64,000 bases of DNA, taken from Chloroflexota bacterium. Lineage in GTDB: Bacteria > Chloroflexota > Anaerolineae > J036 > Brachytrichaceae. The stretch spans positions 1-64,000 of the forward strand of contig JAJYKL010000003.1 of NCBI GenBank assembly GCA_021788625.1, in the 5' to 3' direction. Shown one piece after another: positions 17,232 to 25,386 of the stretch. The first letter of the stretch is position 1; every line of letters begins with the position of its first letter. The position numbers and the translations under genes are program-made. The notes beneath the pieces are model-generated. The model did no database searches, was not told the origin of the DNA, and was given only the letters and a program-made list of their open reading frames with translations.

Positions 17232-18284
17232 CTATCCGGCCAGCGCCTTATCCACCTTATCACGCACACCACCAAGCCATGAGTACACAGCGGGGCTGAC
17301 CAGAGCCTTCAGGCGGGTCAGGGTGGAGGCGTCTTCGCCAAGCCAGTGGCCAATCGCGTACGCCCGCACTGCCTGGCTCCGCTCACAGGTTTCATCCTGG
17401 TTGCAGGGCGGGATGGCTTGCAGCGCCTCTGCCAGGTTTTCGCGCAGCACCTTGGGGTAGTCCTGCGTGGCCTGTACGTACGTTCCATTACGCAACGTGA
17501 AAACTACGGGCAGGTCGGGTGTTGCATAAAGAGGCACCAGGTCCAGGTCGGCCAACCGGTCGTCGACTCCAACTATCTGGTAGGGTGGTTTACCGGCCAG
17601 TAGTGCAAACTCCTTGATCCCGCCTTTCCTTGCATCCCAGTGCAGGAGCGATGGCACTCCGGTCTGCAAGGCCACAATGTCGTAGACGAAACAGCAGTTG
17701 GCACCACCAGTGTACGTCTCGACGATGACGTCCGGTACGCCATCGCCAGTCAATTCTCCGCAGCGGACTCGGGTAATGCCCACCATGGCTCCTTGCGTCG
17801 TGTCCGCCGTAAACTGCTTCACCTCGTGCCCCTGTCCGTCGGTGATCGAGACGCGCGTTACCCGGCCGGTATTCAATACATTGGTCACGTATTGTGTCAC
17901 CGTATAGTTACCGCACGAAGTCGACTTTGAGACACCCGGTGTAGCCTGCGGGGTGGGTAACACTGTCAGTGTGGCGATTACCGCAGTAGATTGTTTCGGC
18001 CCCTGAGTCGCTGCCGGCATCTGCCTGGGTTGCACTGTCGATGTCGGTGTTGGCATAGATGTCGCGGTGCCGGCTGGCGCAGCGGCATCAGATGAATTCG
18101 TCGCCGTGGCGGCAGCGCCTGCATGGTCGTTTGTTTTTGCTGCTGTTGCGCCGCAGGCAGGCAGTACGAAGGCACACAGGAGCAGCGCGACCACAGCGGT
18201 TTTAGCACGCCATGGGCCTGCTGAGGTGTGTTGCATCCGTAAAGCCTGGATCGTTCTTGACGCTTGATGGATTGTGGTATTCAT
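17232..18284 (-). CDS. Hypothetical lipoprotein
   Basis: 350 residues from ATG 18284, which has AAGGAG 9 nt upstream. A long basic N-region precedes the hydrophobic stretch and lipobox LPAC with Cys44, followed by a Thr/Pro/Ala linker to about residue 115. The globular part starts with CGNYTVTQYVTNV and contains a GELTGDGVPDVIVETYTGGANCCF segment that resembles the Asp-rich calcium loops of FG-GAP/VCBS-type repeats (D/G-D-G-x-P-D), then GGIKEFALL. The C-terminal third is helical with two Cys in CNQDETCE. No known family assigned. It lies 69 bp after the anti-sigma-like gene on the same strand and may belong to the ECF regulon. Confidence 0.65.
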   Translation of the reverse strand: MNTTIHQASRTIQALRMQHTSAGPWRAKTAVVALLLCAFVLPACGATAAKTNDHAGAAATATNSSDAAAPAGTATSMPTPTSTVQPRQMPAATQGPKQSTAVIATLTVLPTPQATPGVSKSTSCGNYTVTQYVTNVLNTGRVTRVSITDGQGHEVKQFTADTTQGAMVGITRVRCGELTGDGVPDVIVETYTGGANCCFVYDIVALQTGVPSLLHWDARKGGIKEFALLAGKPPYQIVGVDDRLADLDLVPLYATPDLPVVFTLRNGTYVQATQDYPKVLRENLAEALQAIPPCNQDETCERSQAVRAYAIGHWLGEDASTLTRLKALVSPAVYSWLGGVRDKVDKALAG

Positions 18285-18353
18285 CGAATATTCTTCTCCT
18301 TAGGGAAGGTATGTTGGCTGTAGCTGGACGTCGCTCTTGGGCCCTTCCAGCAC

Positions 18354-19499
18354 CTAGTGCACGGAGTCCGGCTGACTTTCCTGTGCAGGTGATGGTGTGG
18401 AAGTGGCAGGTGCCGGACGATTCCGTAAATCAAGGACTTTGGCATCGGGAGGCGGCGTGAACTGGAAGAGTGCCGCGCTCAGGCCGATGTTATAGCGAAT
18501 GCTGGTTACCTGGATGACCGCTACAATGCGGTCATCGCTCAGGCGATGCAACTCGTTTTTCAGAACGTAGAAGGTCTCCTGATCCACCCAGATGACACGC
18601 CGGCCGTTCATCCCGGGTGCAAAGGGGCATTCCAGCCGGCCGAGGTCGATTACGTATGTCGGGCGTCCGGCGATAACCCCATGCCCGAGGTAGCGCGGTT
18701 GAGGTATGGTTCGGGCATCGGGACAGGATCTGTCGGGCTTAAGAAAGGCTGTCAGGTTTGACGCGTTGGTTCCGAACAGGAAAGCCGTGCTGCTAAACTC
18801 GGTGTTGGCATTCAACCGGTTCACGACGACTTCGTTTCGTATTGCGTCGTACGACCACATGTCTTTGCCGTCGCTGACCGTTATATCGTGCCATGCCTGA
18901 CCTGGCATGGGTTTGCCGTCTGGACCATAGACCGCGCCATCGTCCTCGCTATGCCACAGATTCGGGGCCTGGTACCAGCTCATGATCGTAGTGTGAGTCT
19001 GTTCCTCCATGGCTGTGCTGGGACTGAGCGGTTCCGTGTCGGTGATCACCTGTGTCATGGCGAAGCTATGCAGATTGGCAGGAACCGATGCCATCGCAGC
19101 TTGTGCTTTTTGGACGATTGCCTGTGCATCCACGGAGCGCGGCTGGAGGGTCCACAGGAGGATACCCGCCAGTGCCACCACCATGGCGGCACTGGCCAGC
19201 CTGACCCACAGACGCCCGCCAGCCGGTGAGATGAGTGAGCGCCATCCCGGTCGACTTGCATGAGTCGACGGTTTGGACATCATTATGCGCGACTTGACAC
19301 GAGCCTTGACGTCCAGTTCCTGGGCACCAACCTGTGTCTCGCTGCCCAAGGCGGATATCCTCTGGGCTAACGACGTTAATCTCGCAATCTCTGATTGGGG
19401 CTGTGCCAAATCGCCAGGCGATAAGCCTTGGTACAGCTTATCAAGGAGCAGATCCAATTGTTCTGCGCGGTTCTTCTCAACCTGATTATTCATTTCCAT
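18354..19499 (-). CDS. Membrane-anchored anti-sigma-like protein with LolA-fold extracytoplasmic domain
   Basis: 381 residues; the ATG at 19499 follows GGAG and overlaps the end of the ECF sigma gene by 14 bp, so translation is probably coupled. Residues 1-95 are a charged helical cytoplasmic part, 99-117 a single membrane span (LASAAMVVALAGILLW), and the rest is extracytoplasmic: a LolA/LppX-like beta domain (LHSFAMTQVI, TIMSWYQAPNLWHSED, WSYDAIRNEVVV, GRPTYVIDLG, RRVIWVDQETFYVLKNEL). Position and topology suggest that it sequesters the sigma factor and senses an envelope signal (inference). No zinc-anti-sigma HxxxCxxC motif is present. Confidence 0.7.
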   Translation of the reverse strand: MEMNNQVEKNRAEQLDLLLDKLYQGLSPGDLAQPQSEIARLTSLAQRISALGSETQVGAQELDVKARVKSRIMMSKPSTHASRPGWRSLISPAGGRLWVRLASAAMVVALAGILLWTLQPRSVDAQAIVQKAQAAMASVPANLHSFAMTQVITDTEPLSPSTAMEEQTHTTIMSWYQAPNLWHSEDDGAVYGPDGKPMPGQAWHDITVSDGKDMWSYDAIRNEVVVNRLNANTEFSSTAFLFGTNASNLTAFLKPDRSCPDARTIPQPRYLGHGVIAGRPTYVIDLGRLECPFAPGMNGRRVIWVDQETFYVLKNELHRLSDDRIVAVIQVTSIRYNIGLSAALFQFTPPPDAKVLDLRNRPAPATSTPSPAQESQPDSVH

Positions 19500-20115
19500 C
19501 GTTCTCCGGCCACGCGTGCCGCAGATGCTGCAGGATGCGATAAATTGCCACGCGTACCGCGCCTTCACTCTTGCCTACGATCTCGCCGACAGCTCTGGCC
19601 GAAAGTCCCGCACCTAATCGCAATGCCAGCAGCTCCCGGTCATCATCTTTGAGTGCTTCGAGAAGCTTTTGGAGCTGGAGGCGCTCTTCATAACGCACTG
19701 CCTGTTCGAGCAGGTCGGGCTCATAGCTGGTATGAGGTTCCAGCCTGCCGGAGTCTTCCAGCGCGTCCAGAGAGATGTGTGAGCGGCGGTCACGAAGGTA
19801 ATTGACGACCGCATTATGTGCAATCCGGAACAACCAGGCTATTTGTGAACCACCCCGGTAAGTTTGCAGATGAGTGAAGGCGCGCGTGAAAATAACGCTG
19901 GTCAGATCCTCAGCTTCGCCTGGCAGGTCCACCCGCTGCAGACAGTAGCGATATATCCGCGTAAAATTCTGCTCGAAGAGGGTGTTAAAGTCGACCGGTG
20001 GACGAGGGGTGTGCATGTCCGGTGTCACGGCCTCGTCGGGTTTGCGGCTAAACTGAGTTTCTGCACAGCTAGGTCCCTGTGCATTGCCAGGTATGGCAAC
20101 CAACGTGTGATTCAT
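19486..20115 (-). CDS. ECF-type RNA polymerase sigma factor
   Basis: A 209-residue extracytoplasmic-function sigma factor that directs RNA polymerase to a dedicated promoter set. Region 2 is FNTLFEQNFTRIYRYCLQRVDLPGEAEDLTSVIFTRAF through AWLFRIAHNAVVNYLRDRR (about 43-112); region 4 is LQKLLEALKDDDRELLALRLGAGLSARAVGEIVGKSEGAVRVAIYRILQHLR (about 145-200). The N-terminal 35-40 residues are unusual; a Met at 20016 just before region 2 is an alternative start. It heads a three-gene group with the anti-sigma-like gene and a lipoprotein. Possible own promoter: TGTAAC, 16 bp, TGTCTA at 20129-20156. Confidence 0.9.
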   Translation of the reverse strand: MNHTLVAIPGNAQGPSCAETQFSRKPDEAVTPDMHTPRPPVDFNTLFEQNFTRIYRYCLQRVDLPGEAEDLTSVIFTRAFTHLQTYRGGSQIAWLFRIAHNAVVNYLRDRRSHISLDALEDSGRLEPHTSYEPDLLEQAVRYEERLQLQKLLEALKDDDRELLALRLGAGLSARAVGEIVGKSEGAVRVAIYRILQHLRHAWPENDGNE

Positions 20116-20264
20116 GTTCGTACATATATAGACACGTTGGGCCGAGCAGTGTTACACAGTGCCATAGTATGCGGGTGGGTGATGAACGAACGACCCATGA
20201 GTGGGTTCTCCGTTCATTCCAGGCCAGGTGCAGCAACAGCTCGCGCGGAATGACGTCAGGTACT

Positions 20265-20714
20265 TCAGGTTGCAGGGGGCGCCTCTACTGGTGGTGTGCT
20301 GGCTACCGTAGACGGGTCATGCATCGCTTCAGCAGCAGGTTTTATCTTGGGAGCGCGGGCAGAGATACTCAGAACATCGCGACCTGCAGCGTGTGCCTGG
20401 CAGGGTTCCAGCACCACGTATTTGCCAATCCACTCGTCGGTGTCGTCACTGCCAGTTACGGTGGCAATCTGCTCGGCTAATGCCTTACGCAAGATCGCCC
20501 CATATCCCGCGCGAGACCTGCTGACACCTGGTAAAAGAGTTGGCCTATTGGCGCGTGGGTCCAGCCGCTCAAAGCGCAGGACATACTTCTGTTCCGTCAC
20601 GCCTGGGCGCGGGTGCATCTCCTCCCGCTCAATGGCGTTAACCTGCACCAGGATGGGGCCGGGCAGATCGCGTCCACGCACGAAGCGAGCGGGGAACATC
20701 TCTGAAAGTTTCAT
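20265..20714 (-). CDS. Conserved hypothetical protein, phage/mobile-element-like family
   Basis: 149 residues from ATG 20714, behind a good RBS (ACGGAGGACG). It opens KLSEMFPARFVRGRDLPGPILVQVNAIEREEM and continues KYVLRFERLD, AILRKALAEQIATVTGSDDTDEWIGKYVVLEP and VLSISARAP, ending in an Ala/Pro/Thr-rich tail. The opening resembles small proteins I associate with prophage or integrative-element operons that carry a single OB-like beta domain, but I cannot name the family. It is isolated here, on the same strand as the HNH gene upstream of it. Confidence 0.6.
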   Translation of the reverse strand: MKLSEMFPARFVRGRDLPGPILVQVNAIEREEMHPRPGVTEQKYVLRFERLDPRANRPTLLPGVSRSRAGYGAILRKALAEQIATVTGSDDTDEWIGKYVVLEPCQAHAAGRDVLSISARAPKIKPAAEAMHDPSTVASTPPVEAPPAT

Positions 20715-20910
20715 TGTTTGCGTCCTCCGTAGCCTGTATGAGCCCATCAAATGTTATCGCTGTGCAGGCATTACCGTTAGCTTGTAGTGATTATGGAACT
20801 CCAGGGTTTCTACCGCAAGTGGCTATGAGGGCGATGCTGATGAACAATAACTTGCCTGCTGTGGCTGCACGGAAAAAATGGTCGCGTGTTGACGCACGGA
20901 TGCCGCCACA

Positions 20911-21705
20911 TCACGCTTGACCTGGCGTGTTGCCCAAATTCTCCTGCTCGCAAAACTGTGCCAGGTATTCCGCTACGCGCGTAAAGGCGCTTGCCTTGAT
21001 CAGGTAGCCTTGTGGCGCGCGGCCGCCCTTGGCCGAGTTGCACGATGTGCAGGCCGGCACGCAATTGCCCTGCGTGGTGCCGCCACCCTGCACCACCGGC
21101 ACATAATGGTCCAGGCAGGTAAAGTCGGCACGCAGGCAGTAGGCGCAGCGCCAACTGAAGTAGTCCAGTGTGTTCAGCCACTGGCGCGGTGTAAGAGTGG
21201 CCGGCAGTCCTTGCCTCTTTGCACGCGCCAACTGGGCGGCCAGACTGGAAAGTGCGAATGCCACGCTGGGCGAGTCGCACTCGGGGCAGATGTAAAACGG
21301 TGCCGGCGGCGTCCTGGCGTGGAAATCGTGGCCGCATATGTCGCAGGTAAAGGTATGCTCCGACAGGATGCGCTCAGCACACTCGAGGCAGTACAGCCCG
21401 TCGCCCAGCCAGGTCAGCTCTGATAAGGTGGTCGCTTCGGACACGCGCACGTAATGATTGCAGCCCCGGCACACGGTGATGCGTGCACCAGCGTTGTTCA
21501 GCCACACTACCCAGTCCGTCTCCTTTAGCTGCTGCAGCAGGTCAGTGATCTGGTCGATGCCCCCGGCGCGTTCGTAGAGTGCCTCGCGCAGTTGATCCAG
21601 GTACACCTCCTGCATGGTCAGGTCGCCTACACAGCCTTCCGGTTCTGCCTGGGGTTCGTCGGTGTGATCGAGCTCCTCTGTCTCGCCATCCCAATAGTCT
21701 TCCAT
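20911..21705 (-). CDS. HNH endonuclease-like protein with two zinc ribbons
   Basis: 264 residues from ATG 21705; a TTG at 21738 is an alternative. After a helical N-terminus (31-63) come two zinc-ribbon-like Cys sets: C79/C82 with C106/C109, and C121/C124 with C140/C143. The C-terminal HNH fold, about 184-230, has WRCAYC (C187/C190), the catalytic-type DH at 199-200, N214, and CTSCNSAKGGR with C219/C222 and N223. HNH domains cut or nick DNA, with McrA-type restriction and mobile-element proteins as relatives. It lies 36 bp downstream of leuS on the same strand, with no methyltransferase nearby, so a defence role is unproven. Confidence 0.75.
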   Translation of the reverse strand: MEDYWDGETEELDHTDEPQAEPEGCVGDLTMQEVYLDQLREALYERAGGIDQITDLLQQLKETDWVVWLNNAGARITVCRGCNHYVRVSEATTLSELTWLGDGLYCLECAERILSEHTFTCDICGHDFHARTPPAPFYICPECDSPSVAFALSSLAAQLARAKRQGLPATLTPRQWLNTLDYFSWRCAYCLRADFTCLDHYVPVVQGGGTTQGNCVPACTSCNSAKGGRAPQGYLIKASAFTRVAEYLAQFCEQENLGNTPGQA

Positions 21706-21741
21706 GCCTGCTATTGTCACCCCCGCTGCAATCGCCAATAA

Positions 21742-24700
21742 CTAGACGACGATATTCACCAGCCTGCCGGGCACGTAACGCACCTGCCGGGGAGGTTTCC
21801 CGTCCATGAAGCGCCTGGCGCCGTCGGAGGCGAGTGCCGCCTGCTTGATCGCCTCCTCGCCAGCCCGGACCGGCACCTGGATGCGGTCGCGCACCTTGCC
21901 GTTCACCTGAACGACGATAGTCATCTCATCTTCCTTGACCGCCGCCTCGTCGACCACTGGGAAAGGTTGCTGATGGATGCTGTAGGGGTGGCCTTTACGG
22001 CTCCACAGTTCTTCGGCTATGTGCGGCGCAATCGGTGCAGCCAGGCGTAATAGGATGTCGATGGCTTCGTTCCACTCGGGCGTGCCTGCCAGGCCGGCGT
22101 CGCGCGCCTTAAAGAGAGCGTTGGTGAACTCCATCATTGCCGCCACCACCGTGTTGAAGCCGAAGTTCAGCAGGTCGCGCTCATACTTTTGAATCGTCTG
22201 GTGCGCCACGCGGCGCAGTTCGCGCGTGCTGAACTCGGTCGGCTGGCCTCTATCCTCTTCGGGTGCCAGCACGATGCGCCACACGCGCTCCAGCCAGCGG
22301 CGCACACCCGGCACACCTGACGTGCTCCACGGCACGGTCTGCTCAAAATCGCTAATGAACATCTCGTAGCCACGCAGGGCGTCCGCTCCCTGCTCGGCGA
22401 CCACCTCGTCGGGCGTGATGACGTTGCCCTTGGATTTGCTCATCTTCTCGTAGAATTCGTGACCCTTCTCATCCATGCGTTTCTGGGGTGACAGGATCAA
22501 CCCCTGATTGCGCAACGCCTTGAACGGTTCGATGAACGGCACGTAACCCAGGTCATATAGCACCTTGGTCCACATGCGCGAGTACAGAAGGTGCATCACG
22601 GCATGTTCCGCCCCGCCGACGTACATGTCCACGGGCATCCAGTAGGCGATCTCCTTTTGGCCAAAGGGCGCCTGGTCATTGTGCGGGTCGGCGAAGCGCA
22701 TGTAGTACCACGATGAGCAGGCCCAGGTGGCCATCGTGTCCGTTTCGCGGCGGCCACGCGGTGTCTCCACGAATGGACGGATTTCCGCCAGCGGCGATTC
22801 GCCTGTGGCGGTGGGCTCATAATGCTCCACGTCGGGCAGGCGCAGTGGCAGCTCGCTCTCGTCCAGCGCCTCCTCGCCGTCAGGTGTGTGGACGATGGGA
22901 ATGGGTGTGCCCCAGTAGCGCTGCCGGCTGATCAGCCAGGCGCGGATCTTGTAGTTCACACGCCGCTTGCCCACGCCACGCTCTGTCAGCCAGGTCGTGA
23001 CGCGCTGCCTGGCTACGTCGCCAGGCGTGCCGGTGAACGAGCCGGAGTTGATCATGCGGCCGTACTCGGCGTGGAACAACACGTCACGGTAGAAGGGCAG
23101 GTGGTTCAGCATCTCCATCACCGTGCGGTTATCACGGACGGGTGGGTAGATGGCCTTGCAGCGCTGCAGGATGCGCCGGTCGGCCTCCACCGAGTCCAGC
23201 GCCTGCACGCCACCGCCGGAGGCGCTGTCGTCGAAGACGAACAGCCACTTCGCACCCACGATCTCGTTCCAGTTGTTCGGTTGCAGGAAGGAGCGCATCA
23301 GGGTCACATAGCCGTCGATCTGTTCGTCGCCATGTAGGGTGACGTACAGCCCTTCGCCCACGTTGCCCACCGGAGCGGCATAGAACTCGATGCCCGCCTT
23401 CTCCAGCTCGGTGCGGAACCCCTCGCGCACCGAGCTGGGGAAGACCAGGCTCTTGGCCGTGCGCTCGGGGCGGTCGATGACCGGAATGATGGGCAGGCCG
23501 TACTTCAGGGCGAAGGCGAAGTCGCGCTCGTCGTGCGCGGGCACGGCCATGATCGCACCGGTTCCGTAGCCCATCAGCACGTAGTCGGCCACCCAGATGG
23601 GGATGCGCGCGCCGTTCACTGGGTTGATCGCGTATCCGCTGGTGAACACGCCGGTCTTCTCCTTCGTCTCGGCAGTGCGCTGCTCGTCTGTCTCGCCGCG
23701 TGCGAAGGCGACGTAGGCCTCCACGGCCGCGCGCTGCTCCGGCGTGGTGACTTCGCTTACCAGCGGGTGCTCCGGCGACAGCACCATGAACGTCGCGCCC
23801 CACAATGTATCCGGACGTGTTGTGAATACGGTAATGTGGTCTGAGACGGGAGAATGGAGATTGCCACCTCCAATCTCGAATTTCACTTCCGCGCCTTCAC
23901 TCTTGCCGATCCAATTGCGTTGCATCTTGACGATCTTTTCAGGCCAGTCCACGGTGTCCAGATCGTCCGAAAGCCGGTCGGCATAGGCGGTTATGCGGAA
24001 GAACCACTGGCGGATGACCTTCTTCTCCACCAGCGCGCCGCTGCGCCAGGCGCGACCGCCCTCCACCTCCTCGTCGGCCACCACCACCTTGTCCACCGGA
24101 TCCCAGTTCACCACGCTCTCCGCGCGGAAGGCCAGGCGGAAGTTCATCAGGTAGTCGTTCCTCTCGCGCCGGTTCATGCCGTTCCACTGCTGCGCCGTGA
24201 CGGGAGGTGTGTCTTTCGTCGCCACGCCGACAGCCTCGGCGTGCGTGTCGATGTAGTCGAAGATCGCTTGCGACCCGTGCTCCGACAGCTCCCGCTCCAG
24301 GTCGGCGATGGGTGCGGCGGCGTTCTTGCGCGGGTCGTACCACGACTTGAAGATCTGCAAGAAGATCCACTGCGTCCAGCGGTAGTAGTCGTCGTGGGCG
24401 GTATTGATCAGGCGCGACCAGTCGTAGCTCAGGCCCATCAACTTGTACTGCCGTACGTAGTTGGCCGAGTAGCGCTCGTTCAACAAGTGCGGGCTGGTCT
24501 TGAGCTTGATGGCCGTGTTCTCGGTGGGCAGGCCGAAGGCGTCGAACCCCATGGGGTGGAGCACGTTGTAGCCCTTCATGCGGTAGTAGCGCGCCAGCAC
24601 GTCGGTCGGCACGTAGTTGCGCGCGTGCCCCACGGACATCCCCTCGCCCGACGGGTAGGGGTAGAAGTCCAGGATGTAGTACTTCGGCTTAGCGCCGGGT

Positions 24701-24783
24701 GGTGCGGACCTGTACAGATCATCCTTCTCCCAGCGCGCCTGCCACTTCGGCTCGATCTCCTGCGGTATGTACTTGTCGGCCAT
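21742..24783 (-). CDS. leuS: Leucyl-tRNA synthetase with two large insertions
   Basis: Charges tRNA-Leu. The ATG at 24783 gives MADKYIPQEIEPKWQARWEKDDLY. Class I motifs: PSGEGMSVGHARNY (HIGH) near residues 44-57 and KMSKSKGN near 778. The editing domain (TTRPDTLWGATFMVLSPEHPL, GTGAIMAVPAHDERDFAFA) is present. The protein has 1013 residues against about 860 in E. coli: one extra segment of about 50 residues lies near 146-218, and a larger one of roughly 115 residues between about 433 and 575, before MINSGSF. The first resembles the layout I recall for Bacteroidota LeuRS. A T-box leader controls it, and tRNA-Ala lies upstream. Confidence 0.96.
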   Translation of the reverse strand: MADKYIPQEIEPKWQARWEKDDLYRSAPPGAKPKYYILDFYPYPSGEGMSVGHARNYVPTDVLARYYRMKGYNVLHPMGFDAFGLPTENTAIKLKTSPHLLNERYSANYVRQYKLMGLSYDWSRLINTAHDDYYRWTQWIFLQIFKSWYDPRKNAAAPIADLERELSEHGSQAIFDYIDTHAEAVGVATKDTPPVTAQQWNGMNRRERNDYLMNFRLAFRAESVVNWDPVDKVVVADEEVEGGRAWRSGALVEKKVIRQWFFRITAYADRLSDDLDTVDWPEKIVKMQRNWIGKSEGAEVKFEIGGGNLHSPVSDHITVFTTRPDTLWGATFMVLSPEHPLVSEVTTPEQRAAVEAYVAFARGETDEQRTAETKEKTGVFTSGYAINPVNGARIPIWVADYVLMGYGTGAIMAVPAHDERDFAFALKYGLPIIPVIDRPERTAKSLVFPSSVREGFRTELEKAGIEFYAAPVGNVGEGLYVTLHGDEQIDGYVTLMRSFLQPNNWNEIVGAKWLFVFDDSASGGGVQALDSVEADRRILQRCKAIYPPVRDNRTVMEMLNHLPFYRDVLFHAEYGRMINSGSFTGTPGDVARQRVTTWLTERGVGKRRVNYKIRAWLISRQRYWGTPIPIVHTPDGEEALDESELPLRLPDVEHYEPTATGESPLAEIRPFVETPRGRRETDTMATWACSSWYYMRFADPHNDQAPFGQKEIAYWMPVDMYVGGAEHAVMHLLYSRMWTKVLYDLGYVPFIEPFKALRNQGLILSPQKRMDEKGHEFYEKMSKSKGNVITPDEVVAEQGADALRGYEMFISDFEQTVPWSTSGVPGVRRWLERVWRIVLAPEEDRGQPTEFSTRELRRVAHQTIQKYERDLLNFGFNTVVAAMMEFTNALFKARDAGLAGTPEWNEAIDILLRLAAPIAPHIAEELWSRKGHPYSIHQQPFPVVDEAAVKEDEMTIVVQVNGKVRDRIQVPVRAGEEAIKQAALASDGARRFMDGKPPRQVRYVPGRLVNIVV

Positions 24784-24800
24784 CTCGGGTCTCTCCTCAC

Positions 24801-24841
24801 AAACAAAAAGGCCCACTCGTCCATACAGGGACGAGTGGGCC
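24801..24841 (-). terminator. T-box terminator hairpin before leuS
   Basis: A 13-bp stem (GGCCCACTCGTCC with GGACGAGTGGGCC) around a 6-nt loop, followed on the minus strand by TTTTTGTTT. Its 5' side competes with the antiterminator that carries the T-box sequence. Confidence 0.9.
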
Positions 24842-25080
24842 CGTGGTACCACCCTGTTTTGTACGGGTAGCCCTTGCGGTTACCCCATACCTCATTCACG
24901 CGCTAACGGGCGCAACCCGGCGGCGGCTAATGCTTCGGTCAGTGGTTCACCTCCGCGGCTCACGGACGAGTTCGGCCTTTTGCCCGCTCAGGCGGGCAGC
25001 GCTCCTCGTGGGCGCCGCGCCGGGCTCACACCTCTCTCTCCCGGCTCGCTGCGAGGATGGCCTACTACTTCCGCTCCAAG
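24801..25080 (-). promoter_or_regulatory. T-box leader of leuS
   Basis: The minus strand between tRNA-Ala and leuS contains the T-box consensus AGGGTGGTACCACGG (24855 to 24841) followed directly by a terminator hairpin. The upstream Stem I has the AGTAGTA stretch, the AGCGAGCCGGG/GGTGTGAGCCCGG distal elements and a loop flanked by CGG/CCG and GGCC/GGCC in which the specifier reads CTC (24970-24968), a Leu codon. TGGT in the antiterminator bulge fits a tRNA with discriminator A. Uncharged tRNA-Leu(GAG) should bind and allow leuS transcription (established mechanism; assignment here from sequence). Confidence 0.92.
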
Positions 25081-25098
25081 CCTTTTCTAAAATCGAAA

Positions 25099-25171
25099 TG
25101 GACCTGAGGGGATTCGAACCCCTGACCTTCTCAATGCCATTGAGACGCGCTCCCAACTGCGCTACAGGCCC
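25099..25171 (-). tRNA. tRNA-Ala (GGC)
   Basis: Reverse strand gives a full cloverleaf: acceptor GGGCCTG/CAGGTCC, anticodon stem TCTCA/TGAGA around loop ATGGCAT (anticodon GGC), T-arm AGGGG/CCCCT with TTCGAAT. Discriminator A; no encoded CCA. It is transcribed in the same direction as the leuS T-box leader, which starts about 20 bp further on. Confidence 0.95.
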
Positions 25172-25185
25172 ACGTGAGATTATGA

Positions 25186-25215
25186 ATTCTAGCGGACGCG
25201 GCCGGTCTTGTCAAA
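25186..25215 (-). promoter_or_regulatory. Promoter of tRNA-Ala (and possibly the leuS leader)
   Basis: On the minus strand TTGACA, 18-bp spacer, TAGAAT, ending 14 nt before the tRNA. No separate promoter was found between the tRNA and the T-box, so tRNA-Ala and leuS may share it. Confidence 0.8.
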
Positions 25216-25386
25216 CGGTTTTCACTTTGAACGGTTCATAACGGACTGCCCGCCGTGGTTGACTGGGTATAACCAGCGCCGTAAACTAAGTGGCAAGTTC
25301 CGCGCGCTGTAGATCCACAGACGTGCGGTCCAGCCGGTTAACCGTCGCAACCTGAATACACAAGAAGGCACGTCGTTCCATTCAAC

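Noticed and set aside
23132-24870. Long ORFs of 223 and 338 codons inside leuS
   Set aside because: Arg- and His-rich shadow frames of leuS with no recognisable domains.
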